6,748 bases of DNA from Deltaproteobacteria bacterium (GTDB lineage: Bacteria; Desulfobacterota; Desulfuromonadia; Desulfuromonadales; BM103). Numbering within the stretch: position 1 is the stretch's first letter; every line of letters begins with the position of its first letter. Positions 5,855 to 6,748 of the stretch are shown here, piece after piece. The DNA lies in assembly GCA_019313105.1 (NCBI GenBank), contig JAFDBW010000054.1, positions 1-6,748 of the forward strand, given 5' to 3'. Both the position numbers and the translations under genes were made by a program. The notes under the pieces were generated by a model that did not search any database, was not told the DNA's origin, and saw only the letters and a program-made list of their open reading frames with translations.

Positions 5855-6748
5855 ATGACCCCCGAACTCCTGGCTCCTGCCGGAAACATGGAAAAGCTGG
5901 AAACCGCCCTGCGTTACGGAGCAGATGCAGTTTACTGTGGTATAGAGCGATTCAGCTTGCGTGCGTTGGCCGGCAATCTCACCCTGCCGGAACTGTCCCG
6001 GGGCTGTGAACTGGCGCATTCTCTGGGGAAACGCCTTTACCTGACATTAAATGCCTACCTGCGTCCAAACGAGGAACAGGCTGCCCGCCAACTGCTGCGG
6101 GAACTTCTCCAGGTTCCGGTCGATGCCTATATCATTGCAGACCCGGGAATGTTGTCGCTGGTCAGGCAGATTGACCCTCTGAAAGAAGTACATCTTTCCA
6201 CCCAGGCCAATACGACGAGCGCAGCGGCGGCTCATTTTTGGCAGTCGCAGGGCGTCAAACGGCTGAACCTGGCCCGCGAGTTGAGCCTGGGCGAAATTGC
6301 CGAAATCAGGGCAAGCTCAGACGTTGAACTGGAAGTCTTCGTGCACGGTGCGATGTGCATGGCTTATTCAGGGCGTTGCCTGCTCTCTGCGGGACTATCA
6401 GGACGCAGTGCCAATCATGGCGCATGCAGTCATCCCTGCCGGTGGAAATATTCGCTTCAGGAGGAGGCCCGGCCGGGTGAATACCTGCCGATCGAGGAGG
6501 ATGACCGGGGCACCTATATCTTCAATAGCCGTGACCTCTGCCTGATTGATCATCTGCCGGCTCTAATCGGTGCAGGAGTCAACAGCCTGAAGATTGAAGG
6601 TCGGATGAAAAGCCTTTATTATGTCGCTGCCGTAACCAGAGTTTATCGCGCAGCCCTGGATGCCTGGCGTGATAATCCGGATACCGTCCAGATTGACCAA
6701 GGGTGGCGCAGAGAGCTTGACGCGGTTAGTCACCGGCCTTACGGGACA
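5855..6748 (+). CDS. Peptidase U32 family protein, TrhP/YegQ-like (3' end outside window)
   Basis: The first 298 residues of a U32-family protein; the frame is open to the window edge. The N-terminus MTPELLAPAGN, the YGADAVYCG motif and the U32 signature EVFVHGAMCMAYSGRCLLS (160-178) are clear. The region resembles E. coli YegQ/TrhP, including RPGEYLPIEEDDRGTYIFNS and LKIEGRMKS. Despite the family name, characterised relatives act in RNA hydroxylation (TrhP on tRNA U34, RlhA on 23S rRNA) or ubiquinone hydroxylation (UbiU/UbiV), using a 4Fe-4S cluster. Cys168, Cys175, Cys191 and Cys229 have spacing close to the UbiU cluster ligands; Cys195 is an extra conserved-type cysteine. A tRNA hydroxylation role is inferred from similarity. 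The start at 5855 has AAAGG (5843-5847) at 7 bases and matches the family N-terminus; an in-frame ATG at 5825 would add ten residues. It diverges from ybgF. Confidence 0.93.
   Translation, partial: MTPELLAPAGNMEKLETALRYGADAVYCGIERFSLRALAGNLTLPELSRGCELAHSLGKRLYLTLNAYLRPNEEQAARQLLRELLQVPVDAYIIADPGMLSLVRQIDPLKEVHLSTQANTTSAAAAHFWQSQGVKRLNLARELSLGEIAEIRASSDVELEVFVHGAMCMAYSGRCLLSAGLSGRSANHGACSHPCRWKYSLQEEARPGEYLPIEEDDRGTYIFNSRDLCLIDHLPALIGAGVNSLKIEGRMKSLYYVAAVTRVYRAALDAWRDNPDTVQIDQGWRRELDAVSHRPYGT

Overview
The window looks like a chromosomal housekeeping segment from a moderately GC-rich Gram-negative bacterium. The most likely group is Desulfuromonadales (Geobacter, Desulfuromonas or Pelobacter type). 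That is inferred from gene order, protein style and the multi-zinc-ribbon TopA, not from a marker gene. Five genes run leftward on the minus strand in the order ybgF/cpoB, a LysM protein, dprA, smg, topA. A sixth, a U32 peptidase-family protein, diverges rightward and is cut by the window end.

Layout. Positions 1-388 have no gene. They hold a cluster of inverted repeats (59-220) that looks like a dispersed intergenic repeat, then the topA 3' region with a strong minus-strand terminator (290-324) and a second perfect hairpin (336-366). TopA occupies 389-2728. A terminator-like hairpin with a T tract (2755-2787) lies between topA and smg (2795-3268, TTG start). The dprA-like gene (3293-3859) lies 24 bases upstream of smg. 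A third terminator (3892-3922) separates it from the LysM gene (3955-4974), which is closely preceded by ybgF (4997-5692). The 162-base divergent intergenic region (5693-5854) carries a promoter with perfect -35 and -10 hexamers facing ybgF and a weaker extended -10 candidate facing the U32 gene (5855 to end).

How the genes fit together. YbgF and the LysM protein are both exported envelope proteins and form a two-gene unit. DprA and Smg form a second unit, as smf and smg do in Escherichia coli. TopA relaxes negative supercoils and may be transcribed partly by readthrough.

The most unusual point is dprA. The reading frame is open and has a strong ribosome binding site, but nearly the whole Rossmann-fold core of DprA is missing. 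The first strand (VAIVGS) is joined directly to the linker and C-terminal winged helix, giving 188 residues instead of roughly 360. This is either a real in-frame deletion or an assembly error. A second point is an apparent internal duplication of about 90 residues in the LysM protein. I found no wholly new multi-gene system, tRNA, rRNA, CRISPR array or transposase.
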